Source: a bacterium (GTDB taxonomy: Bacteria > Myxococcota_A > Polyangia > Nannocystales > Nannocystaceae). Taken from it: a stretch of DNA of 64,000 bases. The DNA lies in NCBI GenBank assembly GCA_024742475.1, contig JANSYI010000022.1, positions 102,440 to 166,439 of the forward strand, read 5' to 3'. Under the pieces are notes generated by a model, which saw only the letters and a list, made by a program, of their open reading frames with translations, did no database searches and was not told the DNA's origin. Shown piece after piece: positions 1 through 8,590 of this stretch (the stretch's first letter is position 1; each line of letters opens with the position of its first letter). The position numbers were made by a program, and so were the translations under genes.

Positions 1-521
1 ATGCCCAGCACGCTGGTGCCCGAGGCGATCGCCGCACCTTCGCCGCCGCTGCTTCCGCCCGGCCCCCGCCCCATGTTCCACGGGTTGTTGGTGGTTCCGA
101 ACAGCTCGTTGGTCGTCTCGAACGGGGCGAGCAGCGTCTGGGGCACGTTCGTCTTGCCCAGCAGGATCGCGCCTTGCTCGAGGGCGAGCTTCACCACCAC
201 CGCATGGTGCGAGGGGCGGTCGTCCCGGCGCGCTCGCATGCCGCACGTCGTCGCCACGCCGGCCGTGTCGACCGATTCCTTGATCGAGATCGGGAGGCCA
301 TGAAGTGCACCGAGCGGCTCTCCTCGTTGCCGTGCTGCGTCGCACTTGTCGGCCTCCGCAAGGGCCCTCGCGCGGAACTGATGAGCAAAGGCGTTGACGC
401 GAGGCTCGACCTCATCGGCGCGTTGGTGCAGGTCTTCGACGATCTCTCGCGACGTCACGCGCCCCTCGTCGAGCATGCCTTTGAGCTCGGTCGCCGAATG
501 CGCGTGGAGGGGGCGGCTCAT
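1..521 (-). CDS. Amidase signature family protein, N-terminal part (cut by window edge)
   Basis: Reading leftward from the ATG at 519-521, an open frame runs off the window after about 173 codons. It carries the N-terminal half of an amidase-signature (GatA-like) enzyme: the catalytic Lys lies in PISIKESVDT (about residue 81), followed by GAILLGKTNVPQ and the glycine/serine loop GPGGSSGGEGAA, which holds the cis-Ser. The nucleophile Ser that completes the Ser-cisSer-Lys triad would lie beyond the window. Family members hydrolyse carboxamides; the substrate cannot be told, and nothing here points to GatA itself rather than a stand-alone amidase. The ATG lies 7 nt after the stop of the UbiA gene on the same strand, so the two are probably co-transcribed. 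No good Shine-Dalgarno is seen. Confidence 0.85.
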   Translation of the reverse strand, partial: MSRPLHAHSATELKGMLDEGRVTSREIVEDLHQRADEVEPRVNAFAHQFRARALAEADKCDAARQRGEPLGALHGLPISIKESVDTAGVATTCGMRARRDDRPSHHAVVVKLALEQGAILLGKTNVPQTLLAPFETTNELFGTTNNPWNMGRGPGGSSGGEGAAIASGTSVLG

Positions 522-528
522 GCCGACA

Positions 529-1512
529 TCATACCGCCGCGTGGATCCAAAGGGCGCCGCACCAGCCGACCATCAGCAGGTTGAGCGCGAAGCCGCAAAG
601 GAACACGAAGCGTACGCAGGCGCGGCGGTCACCGGGGTCGGCATCCCGCCATGACACGGCGGCGAGCAGCAGGACGAGCGCAGGCCCGACCTCGACCGAG
701 AACCAGGTGGACTGCGGCGCGTCGGAGAGAACGAAGGGGGTCATGAAGGTGGCGAGCCCCAGCAGCTGCAGCGTGTGCTTGCGGGCGCGAGACAGGCCGT
801 AGCGCACCGGCCACGAGCGCTTCTCGGTGGCGGCGTCGGCTCGGGCGTCGGGCAGGGCCGTGTTGATGTTGCCGGCGAACCCGAGGACGAACAGCGGAAC
901 GAGCGCCTGCCACGACAAACCCTCGAACGACCCGGCGACGGTGTAGTACCCGACGAGCGGGAGCACCACGCCGAGACCGAGGCCTTGAGCGACCTCGCCG
1001 TATCCCCGGTACGAGAGGCGCAGCGGCGGGTAGCTGTACGCCCACAGCAACGCGATACCCCCGACCCACAGCGGGAACAGCAGCGGACGCGCCAGGCCGA
1101 ACGCCATGAACGCGGCGAGCCCGAGCAGGGCCACGGCGGCGCCCCACGAGGCCCTTCGCAGCGCGGCCGAGGAGATCTTGCCTTCGACGAGCACTCGGGA
1201 GCCGCCCGAGAACGGGGTGGCGTCGTCGTTGTGGCGGTCGGACGCCTCGTCGGCGACGTCGTTGGCAAACACGATGAACAGCTGATCGAGAACCGCCGCC
1301 ACGTGGGTGAGTACGACCAACCGCAGGTCCCACTGCCCGGTGGCAGCCCAGCCGAGGACCTCCCCGACCAGCAGCGGGGCGGCGATGTTGGCGTGCGCGA
1401 GCGGGCGCGCAGCCTGGACCCAAGACGAGAGCTTCACGGCGCCGCCGAGTAGAGCACATTCGAGCTGCCGACTGACCCGAGCACCGCTCCGAACGCGGTT
1501 CCGCAATCTCAT
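529..1512 (-). CDS. UbiA-family prenyltransferase (MenA-like)
   Basis: Integral-membrane prenyltransferase of 327 aa that would transfer a polyprenyl chain to an aromatic acceptor. Both aspartate-rich Mg/diphosphate motifs are visible: NDVADEASD near residue 85 and DARADAATE near residue 222, separated and followed by hydrophobic helices; YSYPPLRLSYRGYGE precedes the second motif as in MenA/UbiA proteins. MenA (1,4-dihydroxy-2-naphthoate prenylation, menaquinone synthesis) is the likeliest role but the substrate is inferred. The ATG at 1512 is preferred over an upstream GTG at 1566, because the latter would overlap the divergent lipoprotein gene that starts at 1551. The amidase gene follows after 7 nt. 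Confidence 0.85.
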   Translation of the reverse strand: MRLRNRVRSGARVSRQLECALLGGAVKLSSWVQAARPLAHANIAAPLLVGEVLGWAATGQWDLRLVVLTHVAAVLDQLFIVFANDVADEASDRHNDDATPFSGGSRVLVEGKISSAALRRASWGAAVALLGLAAFMAFGLARPLLFPLWVGGIALLWAYSYPPLRLSYRGYGEVAQGLGLGVVLPLVGYYTVAGSFEGLSWQALVPLFVLGFAGNINTALPDARADAATEKRSWPVRYGLSRARKHTLQLLGLATFMTPFVLSDAPQSTWFSVEVGPALVLLLAAVSWRDADPGDRRACVRFVFLCGFALNLLMVGWCGALWIHAAV

Positions 1513-1550
1513 CGTGGGGTCGCGGCCTGGCCGGATGGTACGATTGCTGC

Positions 1551-2684
1551 GTGGAGGGGGTGGCACATCGCGTTCTGGCAGCGATGCTGTTGCCTCTGAG
1601 CGTGCTCGCAGGCAGCTGTGTCACCTCCGTCTACGCGTGCGAGGACGACGGGCAGTGCCCCGACGGCTTCTGCGAGGCGTCGGGATACTGCTCCTTCACG
1701 GACGTCGAATGCGGTAGCGGGCGACGATACGGCTCGTTCGCCGGGGATGGCCTCGGCGGCACCTGCGTGCCCGACGGCGGCACGTCGACCGGCGCCGAGC
1801 CGACCACTGGCCCGATCGAGAACTCGACGATGGGTCCGAGTGGAACCACGGGGCCGGACGATGACTCGAGCTCGGGCAGGCCGACGAGCGGTGTCGTGGA
1901 GATGACGACGACGGGCGGGGGGTCGAGCACGTCCGCCACCGCGACGGGCAGCGAGGCGTCGAGCTCGACGGGCCCGCCGGTGGAGCGGGTCGACGAGGGC
2001 CTCATCGTCCTTTACCGGCTCGACGAAGGCCGCGGCACGACGCTGCATGACACGGCGACCCTGCAGCCGCCGATCGACCTGACCATCGAGGGCAAGGGGT
2101 ACGAGTGGACGCCCGACGGCCTGCGGTTCGTCGGAGACGCGTCGACGGTCGCGGGGTCGAACTCTTCACTCAGCAAGCTCAACGACGCTTGCTTGGCATC
2201 CGATGCGCTGACGATGGAAGTGTGGCTCACGCCCGAGGAAGCGCTGGCTTCGGGTCCGCCGAGGCTGGTCACCTACAGCCGCGACGCGGGCTCTCGGAAC
2301 GCGTCGTGGATGCTCGGCGGCAACGTCGATGGGGGCACGCCCGGGTGGCGAGGCCGGACGCGGGTCGACCCCGAAGAGTTCAACGGCCTGCCGACCACCG
2401 TGGTCAGCGTGGACGACGGAGCGAACGGCCAGCTCGTACACGCCGTCTATGTGCACGAAGCGGCCGGGTTCGACCACGTCTACCTCGACGGCGAGCTCGC
2501 GACGAGCGTCGCGCGGGAGGGAGACTTCAGCGCGTGGAATACGGCCCCCGAGTATCGGCTGGGGCTCGGCAACGAGTTCGGCGCATCCAATCGTCCGCTG
2601 ACCGGGACGCTCCACCTCGCGGCGATCTACTGCCGAGCACTGGAAGCCTCTGAGGTGGGTCAGAACTTCCAGGCTGGGTTGTGA
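1551..2684 (+). CDS. Lipoprotein with Cys-rich module, Ser/Thr linker and LamG-like domain
   Basis: Predicted secreted lipoprotein (377 aa from the GTG at 1551; an in-frame GTG at 1560 and ATG at 1584 are alternatives). The signal segment LAAMLLPLSVLAGSC is followed by a short Cys-rich module (CEDDGQCPDGFC), a Thr/Ser/Gly linker of about 60 residues, and a concanavalin A-like/LamG domain opening with LIVLYRLDEGRGTTLHD and running to the C-terminus. LamG folds usually bind glycans or proteins; the ligand here is unknown. Only 38 bp separate it from the divergent UbiA start, so a compact shared promoter is expected. It ends 14 bp before the convergent gene at 2698. Confidence 0.75.
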   Translation: MEGVAHRVLAAMLLPLSVLAGSCVTSVYACEDDGQCPDGFCEASGYCSFTDVECGSGRRYGSFAGDGLGGTCVPDGGTSTGAEPTTGPIENSTMGPSGTTGPDDDSSSGRPTSGVVEMTTTGGGSSTSATATGSEASSSTGPPVERVDEGLIVLYRLDEGRGTTLHDTATLQPPIDLTIEGKGYEWTPDGLRFVGDASTVAGSNSSLSKLNDACLASDALTMEVWLTPEEALASGPPRLVTYSRDAGSRNASWMLGGNVDGGTPGWRGRTRVDPEEFNGLPTTVVSVDDGANGQLVHAVYVHEAAGFDHVYLDGELATSVAREGDFSAWNTAPEYRLGLGNEFGASNRPLTGTLHLAAIYCRALEASEVGQNFQAGL

Positions 2685-2697
2685 GGCCGCGATGGGC

Positions 2698-2960
2698 TCA
2701 CCTGCGCTTGGGTGAGCTGCGCCGGGGAGCGCTGCGTTTGGGGGCGCTGCTGCGCGAGGGGGCGCTTCGCCTGGGAGCGCTGCTGCGCGAAGGAGCGCTT
2801 CGGCGGGGTGCGCTGCGGCTGGGTGAAGACGTGCGCTTCGGCGCGCTGCGAGGCGGGCTGCTGCTGCGCGCCGGGTTGCTGCGCGCTGGAGCGCTGCGAC
2901 GCGGAGGGCTGCTGCTGCGGGCCGGCTGGGTGCGCTTGGGCGCGTTGTTGTAGGACGACC
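2698..2960. repeat. Imperfect DNA repeats coding an Arg/Ser/Pro tail
   Basis: The 3' end of the preceding gene consists of degenerate repeats about 24-30 bp long; on the + strand phrases such as gcgctgctgcgcgagg and ggagcgctgctgcgcga recur. They encode repeated RRSAPSRSSA-type units. Such repeats can expand or contract by slippage. They lie wholly inside a coding region and have no spacers, so they are not CRISPR. Confidence 0.7.
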
Positions 2961-4041
2961 CCCACGAGGGCTTGGACGCCGGCGTGCGACGCGGGGAGGT
3001 CGTAGACTTGCCGTTGGTTCGCGCAGGCGTCGGGTTGGAGCGCGGGGCCTTGAACGCGGGGGCGGCCGGGCTGGTGCGCCGCGGAGCGTTGGCGCTCGGC
3101 ACCGAGCCCAGCGTCGTCGGGTTGGTCCTTCGCACGGCCGGGCTGGTGCGGGTGGCCCGGGGATCGATGACGGTGACGCGGCTGCCGCCTGCGGTGGTGT
3201 AGCCGTTGGTCCGGGTGGGCGCGCTCTGTGGGCTGCGCCGGGTGGGGGTGTCCGACGAGGCAAAGCGGCCGGGGCTGGTCCGCGTAGGGGCCGCCGCGGG
3301 GCTCGTGCGCGACGAAGGGTCGACCCGGCCGTTCTTGCCACGGGGTCCGTCAGGGACAGGCTCACCTTTGTGCACGGGCCCCGCTGCGCCGCCGCTCGAC
3401 GGAGGCACGCGCGTGGTCACGGCGGGCCTGGGGTCGCGGCCCGGGCGAGTGTTGTTGGCGTGATAGTGGTGATGGTGGTGGTTGTGGTGGACCACCGACA
3501 GGCCGTAGGCGTGATAGCCGTACATGCCGACGCCGCCCCAGTACCAACCCGGCCCGTAGTAGCCGACGCCCCACGCGTAGGGGGCCCAGGGGTAGTAGCC
3601 GTTCCAGTAGACGACCAGGGGCGCGGGCGGGCCGAGGTAGTAGCACCAGCCCCAGCCATCGTTCCAGTACACGAAGTCGCCGTGCACGTTGTAGTAGGTG
3701 CGGCCGGCCCACACGACCTGCGGGAACGTCTCGATCTGCTCGGGGTAGGTGTGGACGTATTCGACCACGACGACTTGCTCGCCGTTGCTGAGCTCCTCGT
3801 AGCCGATGGCGTCGGGGTACGCCTCGGGCGGGACGTCGTAGCGGACGCTCTGCTCGACGTAGACGTCTTGCCGCGCGGACGGCTCGGCGACGATCTTGCG
3901 GGGTGCGGGCTGATGCCGACCCGGTGCGGTGGTGGCAGATCCCTTGTTGCCAGCGCAGCCGGTGCCCACCAGCGCAAGACCAAGGAGCGCCGCGCCCAAG
4001 GGCGTACGCAGACCACGAACCTTCAAAAACCGCACGATCAT
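2698..4041 (-). CDS. Lipoprotein rich in Tyr/Trp/Gly and His with Arg/Ser/Pro repeat tail
   Basis: Protein of 447 aa of unrecognised function. The ATG at 4041 gives a good lipoprotein signal (LGAALLGLALVGTGCAG); an upstream in-frame start at 4071 is less likely. The N-terminal third is acidic and orderly (PEAYPDAIGYEELSNGEQ). Next come a Tyr/Trp/Gly-rich stretch with many WNG and YYG motifs and a His cluster (VVHHNHHHHHYHANN, about residues 190-205). The C-terminal half is low complexity: Thr-Ser-Pro repeats, then a strongly basic tail of RSAP/RSSAP units. The His cluster suggests metal binding and the basic tail binding to an acidic polymer; both are inferences. The tail is built from imperfect DNA repeats. 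Confidence 0.75.
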   Translation of the reverse strand: MIVRFLKVRGLRTPLGAALLGLALVGTGCAGNKGSATTAPGRHQPAPRKIVAEPSARQDVYVEQSVRYDVPPEAYPDAIGYEELSNGEQVVVVEYVHTYPEQIETFPQVVWAGRTYYNVHGDFVYWNDGWGWCYYLGPPAPLVVYWNGYYPWAPYAWGVGYYGPGWYWGGVGMYGYHAYGLSVVHHNHHHHHYHANNTRPGRDPRPAVTTRVPPSSGGAAGPVHKGEPVPDGPRGKNGRVDPSSRTSPAAAPTRTSPGRFASSDTPTRRSPQSAPTRTNGYTTAGGSRVTVIDPRATRTSPAVRRTNPTTLGSVPSANAPRRTSPAAPAFKAPRSNPTPARTNGKSTTSPRRTPASKPSWGSSYNNAPKRTQPARSSSPPRRSAPARSNPARSSSPPRSAPKRTSSPSRSAPRRSAPSRSSAPRRSAPSRSSAPKRSAPRRSSPKRR

Positions 4042-4233
4042 CAGTGTGTAGGGGCGCGCAGGTGTCAGCAAGTCTGCCGTTTACGGGCGCGTGAACCGCA
4101 AACTCCACGACAAGATGTCAATCGTGGACGCAGACCCACCTACGAGACGTCTCGCTCGCGCCCGGCATTCGATACCGGCCCGCGGGGAGTGTTTGACCTC
4201 ACCTTGCGGCCCACCGTACCGTGGCTCCATCAG

Positions 4234-5160
4234 ATGACGGAGTCTGCGGTTCCAGTTCTGAGCTTCGTTCACGGCAAGTACTCGGGTCGCGAGTTTCCCC
4301 TCGATGGCGACAGCATGATCGCGGGTCGAAGTTCGGAGGCGGACCTCGTGCTCGCCGACGACGCCGTGAGCCGAAAGCACGTGCGCTTCTTCGGGCGGCG
4401 CGGCCGAACGTGGCTTCGCGATTTGGGGTCGCGCAACGGCACTCTCGTCAACGGCAAGCCGATCGAACTGCACTGCCTTCGTGACGGCGACCGCCTGGTG
4501 ATCGGCTCGAGCTTGATCGCAGTCGAGTACAAGGAGCGCTCCGAAGTGTCCGAGGCCAGGGCAGGGGAAGCACCCCGTCGTCGTGGCGGAGCCGAGGCGA
4601 GCGCGGGGCATTCCATGGCAGGGAGCATCGAGGAGATCCCCTTGATGGACGTCTTGCAGTGGCTCGCGACCAGCCGCAAGACCGGCGCGCTCAAGGTGCG
4701 CGACCTCGAGAGCGGCAGAACGGGCGCCCTGCACCTCAAGGACGGGCTGGTCTACTACGCCGCGATCGAGGGCAACCTCCGCCTGCACCCCGAGAAGGCG
4801 CTCATGCGCATGCTGCTGTGGGAGAAGGGGAGCTTCGAGCTCGAGAGCACCGAGCTCGAAGAGCCGAAGACGCGCATCAACATGTCTCTCGAGTACATGC
4901 TGATGGAGGCCGCGCGGCAACAGGACGAGCTCGCGGCGCTCGACAAGAAGTACGGCCTGCCCAAGTCGCGCGACCGCGTCACGCTGGCGAAGCGGGCCCC
5001 GGTGCGCTGGAGCAGCCTGCCCGACGAGCAGACCGACCTCATCCAAGACATCATCGAGCTCGGGGGGTGGAAGAACGTGCTCGACACGCGAGAGACCGAC
5101 GACCTTTCGCTGCACCGCACCCTCGCGGCGCTCAAGAAGGCCGGGCTCGTCAGCTGGTAG
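4234..5160 (+). CDS. FHA domain - DUF4388 (PATAN-like) signalling protein
   Basis: Cytoplasmic signalling protein of 308 aa. Residues about 5-90 form an FHA phosphothreonine-binding domain: FPLDGDSMIAGRSSEADLVL, then SRKH and LRDLGSRNGTLVNG, which carry the conserved Arg, Ser-x-x-His and Asn-Gly positions. Residues about 130-235 match DUF4388 (IPLMDVLQWLATSRKTGAL, then a GLVYYA segment), a domain common in myxobacterial regulators. A helical C-terminal region follows. The FHA part should read Thr phosphorylation by Hanks-type kinases, of which one lies at 60.5-63.5 kb; a direct link is not shown. ATG 4234 is chosen because the FHA domain begins immediately. A terminator hairpin follows at 5217. 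Confidence 0.9.
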   Translation: MTESAVPVLSFVHGKYSGREFPLDGDSMIAGRSSEADLVLADDAVSRKHVRFFGRRGRTWLRDLGSRNGTLVNGKPIELHCLRDGDRLVIGSSLIAVEYKERSEVSEARAGEAPRRRGGAEASAGHSMAGSIEEIPLMDVLQWLATSRKTGALKVRDLESGRTGALHLKDGLVYYAAIEGNLRLHPEKALMRMLLWEKGSFELESTELEEPKTRINMSLEYMLMEAARQQDELAALDKKYGLPKSRDRVTLAKRAPVRWSSLPDEQTDLIQDIIELGGWKNVLDTRETDDLSLHRTLAALKKAGLVSW

Positions 5161-5216
5161 CGGCGGGAGTTGGCCGCGCGTCGGCTCGCGTTCCGACCAG
5201 CGACTGGAAACGCCGA

Positions 5217-5249
5217 AAACGGCCCGTATCCATGCGATGCGGGCCGTTT
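5217..5249 (+). terminator. Terminator-like hairpin after the FHA gene
   Basis: A 13-bp stem (AAACGGCCCGTAT pairing with ATGCGGGCCGTTT, one G-T wobble) with a 7-nt loop lies 57 bp after the stop of the FHA gene and about 100 bp before the next start. The stem ends in TTT but there is no long U-tract, so intrinsic termination is likely rather than certain. Confidence 0.6.
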
Positions 5250-5346
5250 CGCAATTTCGAGCGTGACGGGAAGCTCGCACGAAACGGCACGTAATGGCAC
5301 TTGGTGCCTTGACCGGTCTTTCCCGCGTTCCTATCGTCGCCTACCG

Positions 5347-7308
5347 ATGCGGCGCTCGACTCTGGTTTCATGTGGACTGTGGATGGCCCTCGTCGGCCTT
5401 GGTTGTGGAGACGACGGTGGGTCCGCCGACGCAGGCGGCAGCTCTGGTGTAGCCACCTCGACGTCCACGGGCACGACGGCCGCCGAGACCGGTTCGGAGT
5501 CGGGGGCGGACGCGAGCAGCTCGAGCGGAGGCGAGCCAGCGCCGCGCCTGCAAGGCGTCGCGGATCTCCACCTGCACATGTTCGCCGAAGAGGCATTCGG
5601 CGGAGGATGGTTCCACGGCACCGTCAATGGTGACGAAGCGACCGCGATGGGTCCGTGCGACGGGGGAGAGCCCGGTGACCACGCGCAGATTCAAGAGAAC
5701 CTCGCTCCGCTGATCCCCGAGTGTCGCGACACGACCCTCGAAGAGCTCCAGGCTCTGGTCCCGCTGATGGCGACGATCATCAACGGCGGTGGCCAGGTCA
5801 TGGGTGAGTTCGTTGCGAACATCCCAGGCAGCTCGGGCGACACGGGGGAGCACGAGGACCGCACCGGAGGCTTCCCCGACTACCAAGGCTGGCCCCGCTG
5901 GGACGCAATCGCGCACCAGCAGGTCTGGCACCAGTACCTCCGCGACGCGTACGACCAGGGGCTGCGCATCGAGGTCATCTCGGCCGTGTCCTTCGACTGG
6001 CTCTGCGACGCGCTCCCCGACGAGAACGTGACGCGCCCGCAGTGCAACGAGATGGACGACGTGCTCTTGCAGCTCGAGATGGCCAACGCGTTCGCGCGAG
6101 AGCACAGCGACTGGATGGAGATCGCGCTGACGCCCGCCGACGCGCGGCGGATCGTCGAAGAAGACAAGCTCGCGGTGATCCTCAGCATCGAGGCGTCGCA
6201 CATCTTCGGCGACGGTGACTGGCGAGCGCAGCTCGACCAGGTCTACGACCTCGGTGTTCGCACCCTGCAGCCGGTCCACCAGCTCGACAACCGCTTCGGC
6301 GGCGCGGCGCCCCACAACGTGATCTTCCAGATCGCGCAGTACACCGAGAACTGCCACATCGACTACGACTGCGCGCTCACCTCGCCGCAGGTCACCTTGG
6401 GCTTCGACGTGGATGAAGAGTGCCGCAACGTGCTCGGCCTGACCGACGAGGGTCGCGAGCTCGTGCGCGAGATGATCGACCGCGGCATGCTCGTCGACGC
6501 CGCACACCTCAGCGAGCAGTCCGTGCGCGACCTGTTCGGCATCCTCGAAGAGAACGACTACTACCCGTTCTACCTCTCGCACGCCCACTTCCGGGAGATC
6601 ATGCCGACCAAGTCGGACGAGGAGAAGACGACGCCTGCCTGGGTCGCGCAGATGGTCCGACAGACCGGCGGCATGATCGGCCTGCGGACGGCCCACGAAG
6701 AGACGAGCACCTACGAGCCCTCGCCGGTCGACAACACGTGCCAGGGATCGAGCCGCTCCTTCGCCCAGGCGTACGACTTCGGGCGCATGGGCTTGGGTGT
6801 GGCGATCGGGCTCGGGTCGGACCTCAACGGCTTCATCCAGCAGACGCGGCCTCGCTTTGGCCCGCAGGCGTGCTCGGCCTCGTTCCCCGAGGAGGCCAAG
6901 TGCCAAGCAAAGGCCGAGCGGGAGAACGGCGTGCCCGGCCTCGGCACCGAGTTCGACGACAAGGGCATGGCGCACATGGGGGTGGTCCTCGACCTCATCG
7001 ACGACCTCGAGGCGCTGGGCACCGACGTCGAACCACTACGCACCTCGGCCGACGACTGGGTGACGATGTGGGAACGCGTCGAAGACCGCAGCGGCATGGC
7101 CGACCCCGCCGACGACATCGACACCGCGGGCGTCACCGTCTTGCCGGCCCACGGCCTGCGGCGCCTGGACTACCCGACCGAGTGCGACATCACCTACTGC
7201 GAGGGCGGCACGCTCAGCGGCGAAGAGTGCCGCTTCGACGCCGAGTGCGTGAGCGGAACCTGCGAAGGCGCCGGCGAGTGCGGCACCCCGCGCGGCACGT
7301 GCATGTAG
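5347..7308 (+). CDS. M19-like membrane dipeptidase / metal-dependent hydrolase lipoprotein
   Basis: Lipoprotein of 653 aa: signal with lipobox LVGLGC, a Ser/Thr/Gly linker to about residue 60, then a large amidohydrolase-fold domain resembling peptidase family M19 (dipeptidases). Metal-site candidates are HLHM in VADLHLHMFAEEAF, the Glu in LSIEASHIFGD, His residues in YLSHAHF and LQPVHQLDNRFGG, and the Asp in LGSDLNGF. This is an unusually long relative, with an extended region before the barrel and a Cys-rich C-terminal tail (ECRFDAECVSGTCEG) like the Cys modules of other lipoproteins here. It probably acts at the cell surface on peptides or related amides; the substrate is unknown. The methyltransferase gene starts 22 bp downstream. 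Confidence 0.8.
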   Translation: MRRSTLVSCGLWMALVGLGCGDDGGSADAGGSSGVATSTSTGTTAAETGSESGADASSSSGGEPAPRLQGVADLHLHMFAEEAFGGGWFHGTVNGDEATAMGPCDGGEPGDHAQIQENLAPLIPECRDTTLEELQALVPLMATIINGGGQVMGEFVANIPGSSGDTGEHEDRTGGFPDYQGWPRWDAIAHQQVWHQYLRDAYDQGLRIEVISAVSFDWLCDALPDENVTRPQCNEMDDVLLQLEMANAFAREHSDWMEIALTPADARRIVEEDKLAVILSIEASHIFGDGDWRAQLDQVYDLGVRTLQPVHQLDNRFGGAAPHNVIFQIAQYTENCHIDYDCALTSPQVTLGFDVDEECRNVLGLTDEGRELVREMIDRGMLVDAAHLSEQSVRDLFGILEENDYYPFYLSHAHFREIMPTKSDEEKTTPAWVAQMVRQTGGMIGLRTAHEETSTYEPSPVDNTCQGSSRSFAQAYDFGRMGLGVAIGLGSDLNGFIQQTRPRFGPQACSASFPEEAKCQAKAERENGVPGLGTEFDDKGMAHMGVVLDLIDDLEALGTDVEPLRTSADDWVTMWERVEDRSGMADPADDIDTAGVTVLPAHGLRRLDYPTECDITYCEGGTLSGEECRFDAECVSGTCEGAGECGTPRGTCM

Positions 7309-7329
7309 CTGCTGCGCTATCGTTCGCGC

Positions 7330-7923
7330 ATGGATGCATGGGCGGAATCGGCCGCGGGCTGGGACGACAACCTCGCGGTGCAGCGCTACGCCGAGGCGGC
7401 CCATCGCTCGCTGATGGACGTGTTGCAGCGGGAGGGGAAGGCGCTGGCGGCGTGCGACGTTCTCGACTTCGGGTGCGGGACCGGGCTGTTGGCTGCGAAG
7501 CTCGTCCCCGGTGCGCGCTCGATCGTCGGCCTCGACAGCTCTCCGGCGATGCTCGAGCGCTTTCGAGCGAAGATCGACGCGGCCGGCTGGACGAGCGTAC
7601 GCGCGGAGGCGGGGCCCCTTCCCGAGGGCGCGCGATTCGATTTGATCGTGGCGTCATCGGTCCTCGGCTTCGTGCCGGACCTGTCGGCCACGGTGGCGCT
7701 GCTCGCCTCGCATCTGCACGAGGGCGGCCTCGTGGTGCAGTGGGACTGGGAGAGCGAACCCGGCGCAACCGACGGCGTCAGTCGAGACGGGGTGCGAGCC
7801 GCCTACGAAGCGGCGGGGCTCGAAGTGCGTAGCGTCGATATCGGCTTCGAGGTCGAAGTCGAGGGCCAGACGATGGCGCCGCTGATGGCGGTGGGCCGCA
7901 AGCCGGTCGGCGGAAGATCCTGA
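7330..7923 (+). CDS. Class I SAM-dependent methyltransferase
   Basis: Cytoplasmic protein of 197 aa with the SAM-binding motif I VLDFGCGTGLLAAKL (about residues 45-59), the acidic motif II in VGLDSSPAML, and post-motifs FDLIVASSVLGFV and LHEGGLVVQWDWE. The N-terminal AESAAGWDDN resembles the opening helix of small UbiE/Methyltransf_11-type enzymes. The substrate cannot be predicted. It may share a transcript with the dipeptidase gene 22 bp upstream and ends 5 bp before the convergent miniprotein gene. Confidence 0.9.
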   Translation: MDAWAESAAGWDDNLAVQRYAEAAHRSLMDVLQREGKALAACDVLDFGCGTGLLAAKLVPGARSIVGLDSSPAMLERFRAKIDAAGWTSVRAEAGPLPEGARFDLIVASSVLGFVPDLSATVALLASHLHEGGLVVQWDWESEPGATDGVSRDGVRAAYEAAGLEVRSVDIGFEVEVEGQTMAPLMAVGRKPVGGRS

Positions 7924-7927
7924 CGCC

Positions 7928-8134
7928 TCAGGATCCACGCTTCGAGCGCAGGACGCCGCCGAGGCAGATGAGACCCAGGCCCAGCCACGGGGACGGCATG
8001 TCCGACTGCGAGGAGCAGCCCCCGCTCGAGGCGCTCACGGTTGCGCCTTGGGACTGCGCGGCGCGGGCGGTGTCCGGAGCAGCGAACACGGCACAGACGG
8101 CAGCAGCGAGGACGCAGATTCGAGCGGTCGGCAT
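7928..8134 (-). CDS. Minimal MYXO-CTERM surface protein (68 aa)
   Basis: Tiny protein made almost entirely of sorting signals. Residues 1-26 are a Sec signal peptide (AAAVCAVFAAPDTARA) with a likely type I cleavage site. Residues about 27-45 are a short Ser/Gly-rich mature segment ending in GGCSS. Residues 50-68 form a hydrophobic helix and basic end (PWLGLGLICLGGVLRSKR) resembling the MYXO-CTERM tripartite signal: Cys, transmembrane segment, basic tail. After processing only about 15-20 residues would remain on the surface. ATG at 8134. It may be a surface peptide or the relic of a larger gene. Confidence 0.65.
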   Translation of the reverse strand: MPTARICVLAAAVCAVFAAPDTARAAQSQGATVSASSGGCSSQSDMPSPWLGLGLICLGGVLRSKRGS

Positions 8135-8222
8135 GACTCGCTGAACATGGTGCCGCCGGCCCCCATCATCGAGCGCAGGTGGGTGTCACCGGGGTGGCTT
8201 CTGCTGTCGCCACCCGCTCGAA

Positions 8223-8522
8223 TCACGCGCCGCAGCAGACCGCGCCCTCGGTCGCGATCGGTCCGCCCTCGTCGGCGACGATGGTGCCGACGGGCGGCTG
8301 GCCGTTGCTCTCGCAGACGTAGTCCGGCTGGTGAATCGCGCCGTCTCCGATGTCGCCGACCACGGTGCCGCCGTCGGCTTCGCACGCGTCAGCGGTTAGC
8401 TCGGGGCGAGTTGCGCCTCCTCCGCCGGGCAGCCCTTCGGACTCGGCCGCGGGCGGCTGCGGAGCAGGCTCTCCCTTGTCGCAGGCGCACAGCAGGGTGA
8501 GGGCAAGCGTGAGGCGCTTCAT
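8223..8522 (-). CDS. Small lipoprotein, unknown function
   Basis: Predicted lipoprotein of 99 aa from the ATG at 8522 (signal KRLTLALTLLCAC). A Pro/Glu-rich linker precedes a compact domain with four Cys residues (DACEADGG, VCESNGQ, VCCGA) and a Gly-rich pattern. No family is recognised. An in-frame start 30 bp upstream would weaken the signal peptide. It is divergent from the gene at 8591, leaving 68 bp for two promoters. Confidence 0.65.
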   Translation of the reverse strand: MKRLTLALTLLCACDKGEPAPQPPAAESEGLPGGGGATRPELTADACEADGGTVVGDIGDGAIHQPDYVCESNGQPPVGTIVADEGGPIATEGAVCCGA

Positions 8523-8590
8523 CGCGGCGCAGCTTCGCCGATCCCGAGACAAAGCGAAAGCGCCGTGTGGACGCGGTATGGTGAGACGTC

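Noticed and set aside
3455..3500. Run of His codons that could be an affinity-tag artefact
   Set aside because: The His codons are interspersed with Asn and Tyr and embedded in a Tyr/Trp/Gly-rich natural protein; no vector sequence flanks them.
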